A program made the position numbers and the translations under genes. Of a DNA stretch of 64,000 nucleotides, positions 45,419-54,424 are shown piece by piece (the stretch's first letter is position 1; each line of letters begins with the position of its first letter). The DNA is from Actinomyces mediterranea. GTDB lineage: Bacteria; Actinomycetota; Actinomycetes; Actinomycetales; Actinomycetaceae. Location: contig NZ_FTPB01000004.1 in the NCBI RefSeq assembly GCF_900155595.1, forward strand, positions 1,178,001 to 1,242,000, read 5' to 3'. The notes below the pieces were generated by a model that saw nothing but the letters and a program-made list of their open reading frames with translations, was not told the origin of the DNA and did no database searches.

Positions 45419-46194
45419 GAGAGCCCTCCTTCCTGGTCGGGGATGAGGTGGGGTAGGTCGACGTCGCCGACGCTGATGGACAGGTGGGTGCCGTCGGGCC
45501 CTGTTGCTTCGAGCGCGCCGGCGGGGGAGATCCCCACGGGGGTGATCTCCTCGCGGGTGCCGTCGGGCAGGTGGACGGTGGTGGGCAGGCCGAGGCCGAG
45601 GTAGCGGTCGAGGTAGAGGTCGCGCCAGGATTGAGGCTCCGTGTCGAGGAGGCGGCCGAGGTGAGCGAAGAAGGAGGTGAGGATCGATGTCTTCAGACGA
45701 TCGCGGTCCTCGTCTGCGGCGCCCGCGTCGAGGAGACTGGCCGCTGTGTCGGACACGTTGGCGGGCACCCGGTCGAGGTTGGCGCCGAAGCCGATGGCGA
45801 CGCGATGCAGTCGCGATCCCTCATCGATGCTCAGGTGCTCGGCGAGGATCCCAGCGGCTTTGCGGCCGTTGATGATGACGTCATTGGGCCATTTGAGCCG
45901 GGCCTCGTGGCCCAGGTCGGCAAGGACGTCGGCGAGGGCGATGCCCGCGAGGAGGGTCGCCCAGGACAGGTGCTCATCGCGGATGCGGACAAGGGTCGCC
46001 GCGAGGAGGGAGTGGCCGTCCTCGTCGAGCCATGTGCGTCCGGAGCGTCCTCGTCCGTTCGTCTGGTGTCGGGCAACGACAGTGGTGAACGCCGACAGAC
46101 TGGGGTCGGCGTCCACAAGGCGTGACAGTTCCGTCAGGGCCGAATCAACGGTTCCGACGAAGCGGATTGTCGGGGTGACACAGGTGTCGCTCAT
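45415..46194 (-). CDS. birA: Biotin--[acetyl-CoA-carboxylase] ligase
   Basis: 259 aa. Ligase core: VVARHQTNGRGRSGRTWLDE (biotinyl-5'-AMP loop), LKWPNDVIINGRKAAGILAE (active-site Lys) and IGFGANLDRVP, then a small C-terminal beta domain. There is no N-terminal helix-turn-helix, so it is a monofunctional ligase and not a repressor of biotin genes. It is the first gene of the operon and biotinylates the next gene's product. Confidence 0.94.
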   Translation of the reverse strand: MSDTCVTPTIRFVGTVDSALTELSRLVDADPSLSAFTTVVARHQTNGRGRSGRTWLDEDGHSLLAATLVRIRDEHLSWATLLAGIALADVLADLGHEARLKWPNDVIINGRKAAGILAEHLSIDEGSRLHRVAIGFGANLDRVPANVSDTAASLLDAGAADEDRDRLKTSILTSFFAHLGRLLDTEPQSWRDLYLDRYLGLGLPTTVHLPDGTREEITPVGISPAGALEATGPDGTHLSISVGDVDLPHLIPDQEGGLS

Positions 46195-46231
46195 TGATCC
46201 CCACCCTGTGCGAGGGCGCGAGGATCACCAA

Positions 46232-46245
46232 ATACACCTGTGTAT
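46232..46245 (-). promoter_or_regulatory. Palindrome in the birA-fas operon promoter region
   Basis: ATACAC-CT-GTGTAT is a perfect 6-bp inverted repeat about 40 bases before the birA ATG, in an otherwise G+C-rich leader. TetR-family FasR proteins control fas-acpS or acc genes in mycobacteria and corynebacteria, and two TetR genes lie 2 kb upstream, so a regulator site is plausible. Confidence 0.4.
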
Positions 46246-46317
46246 CTTCGGCGGAATCCCGAGGAAAAGTCAGTTTCAACGCCCCGTCCGAATGACGGAC
46301 GCGGCGCCGAGTGATTA

Positions 46318-47049
46318 TCAGTTCAGGCGCAGTGTGAGACGCCCTTTCCATCTGATTCCATCGACGATGGCGAGAACGATCTGGTTCCCCGTTCGCGCAT
46401 CTGCCATTTCTTCGATTTCTCGAACGGCGTCGGTGAGTTTCGATCCGGTGGAATCGAAGGCCTTCGCGGCGACCGCGATGACGCAGCCCCGACCGCCACC
46501 GGGAATCGCGACATCGGCGGGCGCGGTCCTCCCGCTGCGGCCTTCGAATCGTGTGCGGAGCTCGAATGGGAGCACCAGCTCACGTACGATCCTTTCGATA
46601 CGGTCTTCGACTCTGCGCCCGGATTGACCCGCTCGGACGGCCGATGATCGTGTTCCTGCGCGTGCGACGAGAACATCCGCGAATGTATAGGTGCGATGTT
46701 GTTGACGATTGAGGAGAGCAATGAGGTGGAACTCATCATCGAGTCTGGCTATCAGCTCGGCGCTCGCCTCGCGCGCCACTTTGCTCCACGTGCCTGAGTT
46801 GAACCAGTGTCGCAGCTGATTCTTGAGTTTCTCCCTGCTCAAGCCGACGGCGAGGGCGAGGACGTACACGCGGTCCGGATGGTCGCACACCCAGGCCGAG
46901 AGGGAGTCGCGGTCGACGACTGGAAGCAAGTCGAGAGACGCCACTGAGTCATGAATGTCGCGGCCCTCGGCTGACAGTTCGGTCGGGTCGCTCCACGACG
47001 ACAATCGATCGAGTGATGAGACGTAATCGTCGAAGGGGATGACATCCAC
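46318..47049 (-). CDS. Probable type II restriction endonuclease
   Basis: 243 aa from GTG 47049 (GGAGC upstream). The call rests on its place 18 bases after a D12-class DNA methyltransferase and on a C-terminal nuclease-like core: RFEGRSGRTAPADVAIPGG (~175, candidate catalytic Asp), then CVIAVAAKAFDSTGSKLTD (~188). Several type II enzymes carry an E-A-K in this place followed by TGSK-TD; here the acidic residue seems replaced by Ala. The enzyme may be inactive or use another residue. The DNA target is unknown. Base composition is visibly less G+C-rich than the fas operon. Confidence 0.65.
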   Translation of the reverse strand: MDVIPFDDYVSSLDRLSSWSDPTELSAEGRDIHDSVASLDLLPVVDRDSLSAWVCDHPDRVYVLALAVGLSREKLKNQLRHWFNSGTWSKVAREASAELIARLDDEFHLIALLNRQQHRTYTFADVLVARAGTRSSAVRAGQSGRRVEDRIERIVRELVLPFELRTRFEGRSGRTAPADVAIPGGGRGCVIAVAAKAFDSTGSKLTDAVREIEEMADARTGNQIVLAIVDGIRWKGRLTLRLN

Positions 47050-47067
47050 AGTGTGCTCCTGTTGGTG

Positions 47068-48135
47068 TCACTGCGCGATGAGCACGTATTCCAGTGCTTC
47101 GCGCCGAGAGGCGTGCGAATGGGTGCCGATGTGATAGCGATGCGGAACCGTGATGACATCGGGTCGAGTCCCTTTGACGTTGCCGAGTATCGAGGTGAGG
47201 GGACCGAGGTCGAGGACCGCGTTGGACCCGTATGACAGCACGAGCGTCGAGTCCGAGTAGTGATCGAAGAGACTTTCGAGGGCGGTGCTGATAGTGAGGC
47301 GCGAGCCGAATGGGGTCGGTCTCTTCATCAGTTTGCGCGTTCGGGTGTTCTCCATGATCTCCGCACGCCCGTCTTGCCAGTAGTCCGACAATCCTTCGAG
47401 AAACCAATAGCGCTTGACGTAGTCATTGTCATCGCGGGGAGGCGCATAGGGCGGATCAAGGTAGACGACATCCGCACCCGTGGGCGCCGAAGAGGCGTCA
47501 CCCCTGATCGCCGAGCACGGAGCGGATTCGAACACCGCTGCGTTCCACTCGTGAGCACAGGTGACGAACTGTTCGCGCAAGGGGGTGTGGAGCTGTGCGC
47601 GGCCGTCGTCGTACCGCAAGCCGGTGACGGTGAATACGTCACGCGGCTGTTTCCGGGCGGCGGCGAGTACGAGGGCGACGATCGCGAGTTCTCTGCGAGG
47701 GGAAGCCATGGTGTCGATGTGAGACCATGCTTCGTCAAGGAACCGCAGGTCATCTGCTGTGAAGAAAAGATTCTCGTAAGTCCGGGAGATGAAGTCGCGG
47801 CCGTCGACATTGGTACGGGATGTAATGCGGGCGATGTCGTCCGGGGTCAGCAGGTGGTCTTGATTGACGCACGCGGCAGTCGCAATGGCGACGGGGAAGC
47901 ACAAATAGTCACTCGACGTCACGGAGTAACCCAACGACTTCAGAAGATAGGACACGACACCCGACCCCGAGAACGGATCACTCGCAGTGCGCCCCCCGAG
48001 TTGTGTAAACACATCGGAAAGAATGGGGAGGAGACGATACTTCAAGCCCATATACCTCAGGCGCGGATAGCGGGACACTTGTTCGAGAACACTCGTCTCA
48101 TCCCAGTACCGTACAGCCGCAGTCCCAATCGCCAT
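47068..48135 (-). CDS. D12-class N6-adenine DNA methyltransferase
   Basis: 355 aa. The opening PRLRYMGLKYRLLPILSDVF and the SAM motif ASDPFSGSGVVSYLLKSLGY (~53) are typical of Dam/D12 enzymes. The catalytic motif is VVYLDPPYAP (DPPY, ~225). It methylates adenine at a specific site and so protects the host from the linked endonuclease. The two genes lie in the same orientation, 18 bases apart. Codon use is less biased to G/C than in neighbours, which suggests acquisition. Confidence 0.87.
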   Translation of the reverse strand: MAIGTAAVRYWDETSVLEQVSRYPRLRYMGLKYRLLPILSDVFTQLGGRTASDPFSGSGVVSYLLKSLGYSVTSSDYLCFPVAIATAACVNQDHLLTPDDIARITSRTNVDGRDFISRTYENLFFTADDLRFLDEAWSHIDTMASPRRELAIVALVLAAARKQPRDVFTVTGLRYDDGRAQLHTPLREQFVTCAHEWNAAVFESAPCSAIRGDASSAPTGADVVYLDPPYAPPRDDNDYVKRYWFLEGLSDYWQDGRAEIMENTRTRKLMKRPTPFGSRLTISTALESLFDHYSDSTLVLSYGSNAVLDLGPLTSILGNVKGTRPDVITVPHRYHIGTHSHASRREALEYVLIAQ

Positions 48136-48192
48136 GCCCTCACTGTACGCGGGGTCGTGGGCATTTGACGGTTACAGGGGCAGAAGCGGACT

Positions 48193-48924
48193 TCAAGCGG
48201 ATGGGTCGACTGTGTCCCCGGCGAGCTTCGGGCGGGACGAGGCGTAGAGGACCTGGAGGACGACGTCGAGGATCTCGCGCGCAGAGGAGTCACGGACAGA
48301 CACGTGGGAGTCGCCGGTCTCGGCCGGAGCCTGTCGGCAGGGGTTCTTCGCGGCCGCGTGATTGTAAGTGGATTCGCGCCAGGCGGCGACTCCGGCGGCG
48401 CGCATGACGATTCCGATGATGGAATGGGTCATTGCGCGCAGGGGATGGGTGAGTTCACGGCCCGCCGCCTGCAGGATCCATTCGAGAACCCGTCCGAGTT
48501 CGTCGACGAACTCAAGGTTGATGCCGAGCAGCCGCTCTGCCCACTCGGGGTCGCGGATGGAGCGCATGAGCAGTTCGGAGTGCACGACGTACAGGGCCTT
48601 GTCCACTCCGATCGCATCGAGGGCCTCGTAGAGAAGGTTCTCCATGAGCAGGGAGTCTTCCTCGTCATTGGGGGACGTCAATTGGGGGCGAGACGCCCAA
48701 TCGCTCACAGTGTCGCGGAGCCGGTCGATGAGCGCCGCGTACTCGTCTTCGGCGAGGGTCGCAAGCAGGGAGTCCTTCGATGAAAAATTCGAATAGAAGG
48801 CGCCGCGTGAGAACCCCGCGACCTTGCAGATGTGTTCAAGATTTGTCGCTTCGACGCCCTCGTCGATAATGATGCGACGGGTTGCGGTGATGAGCTTGTC
48901 CTGCGTGTCGAAGCGGTTTCCCAC
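48193..48924 (-). CDS. TetR-family transcriptional regulator
   Basis: 243 aa from GTG 48924 with GGGGAGGAG upstream. The N-terminal helix-turn-helix is IDEGVEATNLEHICKVAGFS followed by RGAFYSNFSSKDSLLATL. The ligand domain is variable. It lies 17 bases after another TetR gene, in the same transcript, opposite the large dehydratase-like gene. A tail of about 30 residues after ~210 is polar. It is a candidate regulator of that gene or of the lipid operon. Confidence 0.88.
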   Translation of the reverse strand: MGNRFDTQDKLITATRRIIIDEGVEATNLEHICKVAGFSRGAFYSNFSSKDSLLATLAEDEYAALIDRLRDTVSDWASRPQLTSPNDEEDSLLMENLLYEALDAIGVDKALYVVHSELLMRSIRDPEWAERLLGINLEFVDELGRVLEWILQAAGRELTHPLRAMTHSIIGIVMRAAGVAAWRESTYNHAAAKNPCRQAPAETGDSHVSVRDSSAREILDVVLQVLYASSRPKLAGDTVDPSA

Positions 48925-48941
48925 GATCTCTCCTCCCCTGG

Positions 48942-49604
48942 TCAGTCTAGGGGGAGTCTGCTCTCCCCAGGCTCGTTCGCAATCGATGGCAGACTCTGTG
49001 CAAGCGCGGTGATCCTATCGGTCAGCAACGGCTCGACGAGGTCGATGAACTCCTCTCTGGGGAGGGACGCGATCGGTTCGAGTTTGACGATGTAGCGCAT
49101 GGTGGCGATCCCGTACATGGTGGACAGGGTGATGGCGACTTGTTCTCCGAAGCCCTCGTCGGCTCCGAGGTAGTCGCCGACGCGATCAATGATGTCGGTG
49201 CGGATATAGGTGCGGAAGCGCCGCAGCGTCGCCGCGTCTGTCATGAGCGCTCGCATGAGGGCGAACATGGTGTCCGCGGTGAGCCGCTGCTCGTAGATGT
49301 CGACGGCGTAGTCGAGCATCCGCCGCACCAGGCCGTCTGGGCCGTCCGCGAGAAGGCGGATGACTTCGGCGGCGGGGTCGAGGGGGAGGTTCATGCAGTC
49401 GCGGAAGAGTTTCTGTTTCGATTCGAAGTAGTAGGTGACGAGGGCGGAGTCGCAGCCCGCTCGGCGTGCAATGGCACGGATGGTGGCCCCGTCGTATCCC
49501 CTTTCGATGAATTCCTCCCGTGCACAGGTGCGGATACGTTCGCGGACTTCGCCGCGGGCTGCTGCGGGGCCGCGCTTCGCGACCGCGGTATCGATTTTCG
49601 TCAT
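48942..49604 (-). CDS. TetR-family transcriptional regulator
   Basis: 220 aa. The helix-turn-helix is FIERGYDGATIRAIARRAGC followed by DSALVTYYFESKQKLFRDCM. The C-terminal region (VGDYLGADEGFGEQVAITLS) resembles TetR_C domains of lipid or drug regulators. It is first in a two-regulator operon and divergent from the 1514-aa gene; the shared 204-base gap has an inverted repeat over the opposite promoter. Confidence 0.88.
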   Translation of the reverse strand: MTKIDTAVAKRGPAAARGEVRERIRTCAREEFIERGYDGATIRAIARRAGCDSALVTYYFESKQKLFRDCMNLPLDPAAEVIRLLADGPDGLVRRMLDYAVDIYEQRLTADTMFALMRALMTDAATLRRFRTYIRTDIIDRVGDYLGADEGFGEQVAITLSTMYGIATMRYIVKLEPIASLPREEFIDLVEPLLTDRITALAQSLPSIANEPGESRLPLD

Positions 49605-49738
49605 GCTGCGCGTTCTCTAATTCTTGGGGTTCATTTCCACACGGCGACTATTCCGCTTGGATGCAGGCGGTTCTGGTGAATCTGGTTTTCGTTGGTTTCC
49701 CGGGCGAAGGGGTGATGCGGAGAAACCGAGTCCATTCT

Positions 49739-49780
49739 AATTTCATCGCCTTTGAAATTCTTGTGTTCGGGATCTAATTT
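49739..49780 (+). promoter_or_regulatory. Promoter and operator of the dehydratase-family gene
   Basis: A consensus-like promoter: TTGAAA (49752-49757), 17 bases, TAATTT (49775-49780). A perfect inverted repeat AATTTCA-N7-TGAAATT (49739-49759) covers the -35 box, a normal place for a TetR repressor to block transcription. Confidence 0.6.
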
Positions 49781-49808
49781 CCAGGTTGAGGAAATAAGGA
49801 GAATCCAG

Positions 49809-52800
49809 ATGGAGCAGATTCACATCATGGAGACGCGCACAACGCCCGACCATCCCTGCCATCTCGGCATCGATGTCGGCTCGACGACGGTCAAGGCCGT
49901 CGTCCTCGACGGCGACACCATCCTCTTCTCCGACTACCGCCGCCACAACGCCGATGTGCGCGCCGAACTCGCCCGTCTCCTCACTGACATCGACAACCTC
50001 TACCCCGGCCTCGTCGTCCGTTCCGCCATCACCGGGTCCGGCGGCCTGGCAACCGCGCGCGCCATGGGGATCCCCTTCGTCCAAGAGGTCATCGCGGGAA
50101 CCGAATCGACCCGCCGCCTCCACCCCGAAGCCGACGTCGTTATCGAATTGGGGGGAGAGGACGCCAAACTCACCTATCTGCACCCCACCCCCGAACAGCG
50201 CATGAACGGCACCTGTGCGGGCGGTACCGGTGCATTCATCGACCAGATGGCCACCCTGCTGCACACCGACGCTTCCGGCCTCAACGATCTTGCCGCGAAA
50301 CACACGCAGCTCTACCCGATCGCATCGCGCTGCGGCGTCTTCGCCAAATCCGACATCCAGCCCCTCATCAACCAGGGCGCGGCGCACGAAGACCTCGCGG
50401 CCTCGATCTTCACCGCCGTCGCCACACAGACCATCGCCGGCCTCGCCTGCGGACGCCCCATCCGCGGAACCGTCATGTTCCTCGGCGGTCCCCTGCACTT
50501 CCTCCCGCAGTTGCGCGCCGCCTACAAGGAACTCCTTCCCAAGGCAGATGCATTCGTCACCCCTGACAACGCTCAGCTTTACGTCGCCATTGGAGCCGCC
50601 CTCCTCGCCGAACGCAACCACAAGCGTGCCGAATTCGCCGCCGCCTCGTCGATCGGCGCTCCGTCACCCGACGAGGCGCACAGCCTTACCGACCTCATTG
50701 ATGCCCTCGAGGGCGCTGAAGTCGCCGCTGAGTCGCCCCGCATGCGTCCCCTCTTCGCCGGTGACGCAGAGCGCGAGGAGTTCCGCGCTCGACACGGTCG
50801 CGAAGTGATCCCCAAGGGGGAACTTGCTAACGCTCAGGGGCGCTGTTGGCTCGGCATTGACGCGGGCTCCACCACCATCAAGGCAGTCGTCATTGACTCC
50901 CAGGACCGCATCGTCTTCACCCACTACGCCTCCAACGAGGGCGACCCTGTCCAGGCGGCTGTTGAGATCGTCAAGCGGGTGCGTAGCGAGCTGCCCGCAG
51001 GGACGACCATCGGCCGCTCCTGCGCCACCGGCTACGGCGAGGGGCTCGTCACCGCCGCCCTCACGATGGACGAGGGTGAAATCGAGACCATGGCACACTT
51101 CCGGGCTGCGGAATCGATCCAGCCCGGAGTCACCTCTGTTATCGACATCGGTGGGCAGGACATGAAGTACCTGCGCATCCGTGACCGCGCCATCGACTCC
51201 ATCTCCGTCAACGAGGCGTGTTCATCGGGCTGCGGCTCCTTCCTGCAGACCTTCGCCGAGACGATGGGGACCGATGTTCGCTCCTTCGCCCGCGCTGCTA
51301 TGGACTCGACCTCGCCCGTGGACCTGGGCACCCGCTGCACCGTCTTCATGAACTCCTCCGTCAAGCAGGCGCAGAAGGAGGGTGCGGATGTCCGCGACAT
51401 CTCCGCCGGGCTGTCCTACTCGGTGGTGCGCAACGCCCTGTACAAGGTCATCAAGCTCAAGGACCCCTCCGACCTCGGCGAAAAGGTCGTCGTCCAGGGC
51501 GGAACCTTCCTCAACGACTCGGTCCTGCGGGCATTCGAACTGCTCACGGGGCGCGAGGTGGTCCGCCCCGACATCGCCGGCCTCATGGGCGCCTACGGTG
51601 CGGCGCTCACAGCCCGTATGCACGATGACGGCGAGGGCGAGTCGACGCTCGCCCGTATCGAGGACCTCGAGGGCTTCAGCGTCGACACGACCCGCAAGAC
51701 CTGCCGCCTGTGCCAGAACCACTGCCAGATGACGATTTCCACCTTCTCCAATGGGGAGCGCCACGTGTCAGGCAACCGGTGCGAGCGCGGAGCCTCCCTG
51801 GAGAAGGTTCCGAAGAAGTCCGACCTGCCCAACCTCTTCGACTGGAAGTACAAGAGGATCTTCGGATACCGCCGCCTCACCGACGCGAAAGCGCACCGTG
51901 GCGACATGGGCATCCCCCGCGTCCTCGGCATGTACGAGAACTATCCGTTCTGGTTCACGATGCTCACCGAATTGGGCTTCCGCGTCATGGTGTCGGGTCG
52001 CTCCAACCACGAACTCTTCGAAACGGGCATGGAGTCGATCCCCTCCGAGAATGTTTGCTACCCGGCCAAACTCGTCCACGGGCATATCGAGTCCCTGCTC
52101 GACAAGGGAATCACGAACATCTTCTACCCGTGCGTCAACTTCGAGCAGGAGTCCGACGGCGCCGACAATCATTTCAACTGTCCGGTCGTCGCCACCTACC
52201 CGGAGGTGATCCGCAACAACATGGAGCGGCTGCGTGACCCGAATGTGAAGTTCATCAGCCCTTTCATCAACTTCGCCAATCGCGACTACCTGCCCGGCCA
52301 CCTCGTCACAACCTTCGCCGAATTCGGCTACGACATCTCCCTCGACGAGATGACGAGGGCGCTCGACGCCGCATGGGCGGAGGATGCGGCCGTCAAACAG
52401 GAGATCCGTGACAAGGGCGCCGAGGCGATCGAGTGGATGCGCGCCCACGGGGTGCGCGGCATCGTCCTGGCGGGTCGCCCCTACCACCTCGACCCGGAGA
52501 TCAACCACGGCATCCCCGAGGTCATCGTCGGTCTGGGCATGGGTGTCCTCACCGAGGACTCCATCGCCGATGGTCGCCTGGAGCGTCCCCTGCGCGTGCG
52601 CGACCAGTGGTCCTACCACTCGCGGCTCTACGAGGCGGCGGCGCGCGTCGGAGACGAGCCCGACCTCGAACTCGTTCAACTCAACTCCTTCGGCTGCGGC
52701 GTCGATGCGATCACCGCCGACCAGGTGCAAGAGATCCTCGAGGGTCGCGGAGACGTCCACACCGTCCTCAAGATCGACGAGGTGTCGAACCTGGGGGCCG

Positions 52801-54353
52801 CGAAGATCCGTCTGCGTTCCCTGGACGCGGCCGTCGCAGAGCGCGCCGCCGTCTCGCAGACGGTGGATACGACCCGCATCGATCCGGCGCAGCGGGCCGC
52901 CGACGACGAGCGAGCAGCGGTCGAGGCCGGACACATCCAGCCGCGCGCCATCTTCACCAAGGAGATGCGCGAGGCGGGGTATGAGATCCTCGCTCCGCAG
53001 ATGGCGCCGATTCATTTCCGCCTCGTCGTCCCCGTCCTGCGCAAGGCGGGCCTCAATGTCCGCCTCCTCGAGCATACGAACCGCGAGTCCATGGAGACGG
53101 GCCTCAAGTACGTTAACAACGACTCCTGCTATCCGGCGATCGTCGTCATCGGTCAACTCCTCGACGAATTCGTGTCCGGTCGCGCCGATCCCGATAAGAC
53201 AGCGGTGGCGATCACGCAGACCGGCGGCATGTGCCGCGCCACGAACTATGCATCGCTGCTGCGCAAGGGCATGCGCGACGCCGGATACCCCCAGGTTCCC
53301 GTCATCGCCGTGTCCGTCCAGGGCCTTGAGGACAACCCCGGTTTCGAGTTGACGCTGCCCCTCGTTCACAAGACGATCCAGGCTCTCGTCATCGGCGACG
53401 CGATCCAGTCGATGCTCCTGCGGGTCCGCCCCTACGAGGCCGTTGCCGGCTCCGCCATGGAGCTGTACCGCCGATGGGACACGATCTGCCAGGAGTGGCT
53501 GGCCACCGGCAGGTCCGCGACATTCGGCAAGAGGCTTACCTATTCCGGCCTCATCGCCGCCTGTGTGAGGGAATTCGACGCCCTCGAGCTGACGGACGAG
53601 CCGCGCAGGCCCAGGGTCGGCCTCGTCGGTGAGATCCTCGTGAAGTTCCACCCCGACGCGAATAACCATGCGGTCGACGTCATTGAGGCGGAGGGTTGCG
53701 AGGCCGAGCTTCCCGGGCTCATGCAGTTCTTCCACAATTCGGTGGCGACCTCGGACTGGGATCGGGAGAACCTCGGCATTGATGGGCGCGGACAGAGGAT
53801 GCTACCGATCGCGCTGTGGGCGATGCTCCAATACGAGAAGCCCGTCAAGAGGGCCTTTGCGAAGACCGGCGGCAAGTTCGAGCCGCACCGCGACATCAGG
53901 GAGATGGCCGCTCGCTCGCAGGACATCGCCCGGCTGGGGAATCAGGCCGGCGAGGGCTGGTACCTCACGGCGGAGATGGTCGACATGATCGAGCACGGCT
54001 GCCCGAATATCATCTGCGCCCAGCCCTTCGCGTGTCTGCCGAACCACATCGTCGGCAAGGGCATGTTCCGTGCGCTGCGCAGCCGCTACCCGGAGGCGAA
54101 TGTCGTCGCCGTGGACTACGACCCGGGCGCCTCCGAGGTGAATCAGCTCAATCGCATCAAACTCATGCTCTCGACGGCTTTGGAGCGCCGCAATGAGGGC
54201 CTCGGAGATGATGGGGGTGTTCTGGAACTGCACGGTATCGACTTCGATAACGCACCCGCCTCGGGATGCTCGGGATGCGACACAGGCCTCGGCGGCGGAC
54301 GCGTCGTCCTCGGTATGCCGCAGATGCCCAAGCGTGGAGCCGCCTTCCGCTGA
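49809..54353 (+). CDS. Double-activase / 2-hydroxyacyl-CoA dehydratase-family protein (candidate fused plasmalogen synthase)
   Basis: 1514 aa from ATG 49809 (AAGGAG seven bases before). Residues ~15-300: BadF/HgdC-type ATPase (LGIDVGSTTVKAVVLDG; cluster Cys in NGTCAGGTGAF and SRCGVFAKSD). Residues ~345-610: a second activase (LGIDAGSTTIKAVVIDS; NEACSSGCGSF; GTRCTVFMNSS). Residues ~630-645: CRLCQNHC plus GNRCERG. From ~690: DUF2229 (GMYENYPFWFTMLTELGFRV, SENVCYPAKLVHGH). From ~1050: an HgdB-like part (AGYEILAPQMAPIHFRLVVP, NNDSCYPAIVV, QTGGMCRATNYA). Activases of this kind use ATP to push single electrons at low potential. The layout matches the joined parts of PlsA and PlsR, reported for anaerobic plasmalogen synthesis in Clostridium perfringens. 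Its enzyme class is certain, its substrate is inferred. It acts under low oxygen. Confidence 0.85.
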   Translation: MEQIHIMETRTTPDHPCHLGIDVGSTTVKAVVLDGDTILFSDYRRHNADVRAELARLLTDIDNLYPGLVVRSAITGSGGLATARAMGIPFVQEVIAGTESTRRLHPEADVVIELGGEDAKLTYLHPTPEQRMNGTCAGGTGAFIDQMATLLHTDASGLNDLAAKHTQLYPIASRCGVFAKSDIQPLINQGAAHEDLAASIFTAVATQTIAGLACGRPIRGTVMFLGGPLHFLPQLRAAYKELLPKADAFVTPDNAQLYVAIGAALLAERNHKRAEFAAASSIGAPSPDEAHSLTDLIDALEGAEVAAESPRMRPLFAGDAEREEFRARHGREVIPKGELANAQGRCWLGIDAGSTTIKAVVIDSQDRIVFTHYASNEGDPVQAAVEIVKRVRSELPAGTTIGRSCATGYGEGLVTAALTMDEGEIETMAHFRAAESIQPGVTSVIDIGGQDMKYLRIRDRAIDSISVNEACSSGCGSFLQTFAETMGTDVRSFARAAMDSTSPVDLGTRCTVFMNSSVKQAQKEGADVRDISAGLSYSVVRNALYKVIKLKDPSDLGEKVVVQGGTFLNDSVLRAFELLTGREVVRPDIAGLMGAYGAALTARMHDDGEGESTLARIEDLEGFSVDTTRKTCRLCQNHCQMTISTFSNGERHVSGNRCERGASLEKVPKKSDLPNLFDWKYKRIFGYRRLTDAKAHRGDMGIPRVLGMYENYPFWFTMLTELGFRVMVSGRSNHELFETGMESIPSENVCYPAKLVHGHIESLLDKGITNIFYPCVNFEQESDGADNHFNCPVVATYPEVIRNNMERLRDPNVKFISPFINFANRDYLPGHLVTTFAEFGYDISLDEMTRALDAAWAEDAAVKQEIRDKGAEAIEWMRAHGVRGIVLAGRPYHLDPEINHGIPEVIVGLGMGVLTEDSIADGRLERPLRVRDQWSYHSRLYEAAARVGDEPDLELVQLNSFGCGVDAITADQVQEILEGRGDVHTVLKIDEVSNLGAAKIRLRSLDAAVAERAAVSQTVDTTRIDPAQRAADDERAAVEAGHIQPRAIFTKEMREAGYEILAPQMAPIHFRLVVPVLRKAGLNVRLLEHTNRESMETGLKYVNNDSCYPAIVVIGQLLDEFVSGRADPDKTAVAITQTGGMCRATNYASLLRKGMRDAGYPQVPVIAVSVQGLEDNPGFELTLPLVHKTIQALVIGDAIQSMLLRVRPYEAVAGSAMELYRRWDTICQEWLATGRSATFGKRLTYSGLIAACVREFDALELTDEPRRPRVGLVGEILVKFHPDANNHAVDVIEAEGCEAELPGLMQFFHNSVATSDWDRENLGIDGRGQRMLPIALWAMLQYEKPVKRAFAKTGGKFEPHRDIREMAARSQDIARLGNQAGEGWYLTAEMVDMIEHGCPNIICAQPFACLPNHIVGKGMFRALRSRYPEANVVAVDYDPGASEVNQLNRIKLMLSTALERRNEGLGDDGGVLELHGIDFDNAPASGCSGCDTGLGGGRVVLGMPQMPKRGAAFR

Positions 54354-54424
54354 GAGCGTGCGCAGCCGGGCGGGCTGTGGCCTGCTGAGTTCGGAAAGCG
54401 AGTTTCGACCGCATCCCGTTCGAC

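Noticed and set aside
51768-53735. Minus-strand ORF (655 codons) inside the dehydratase-family gene
   Set aside because: Antisense shadow of conserved coding sequence; no motifs.
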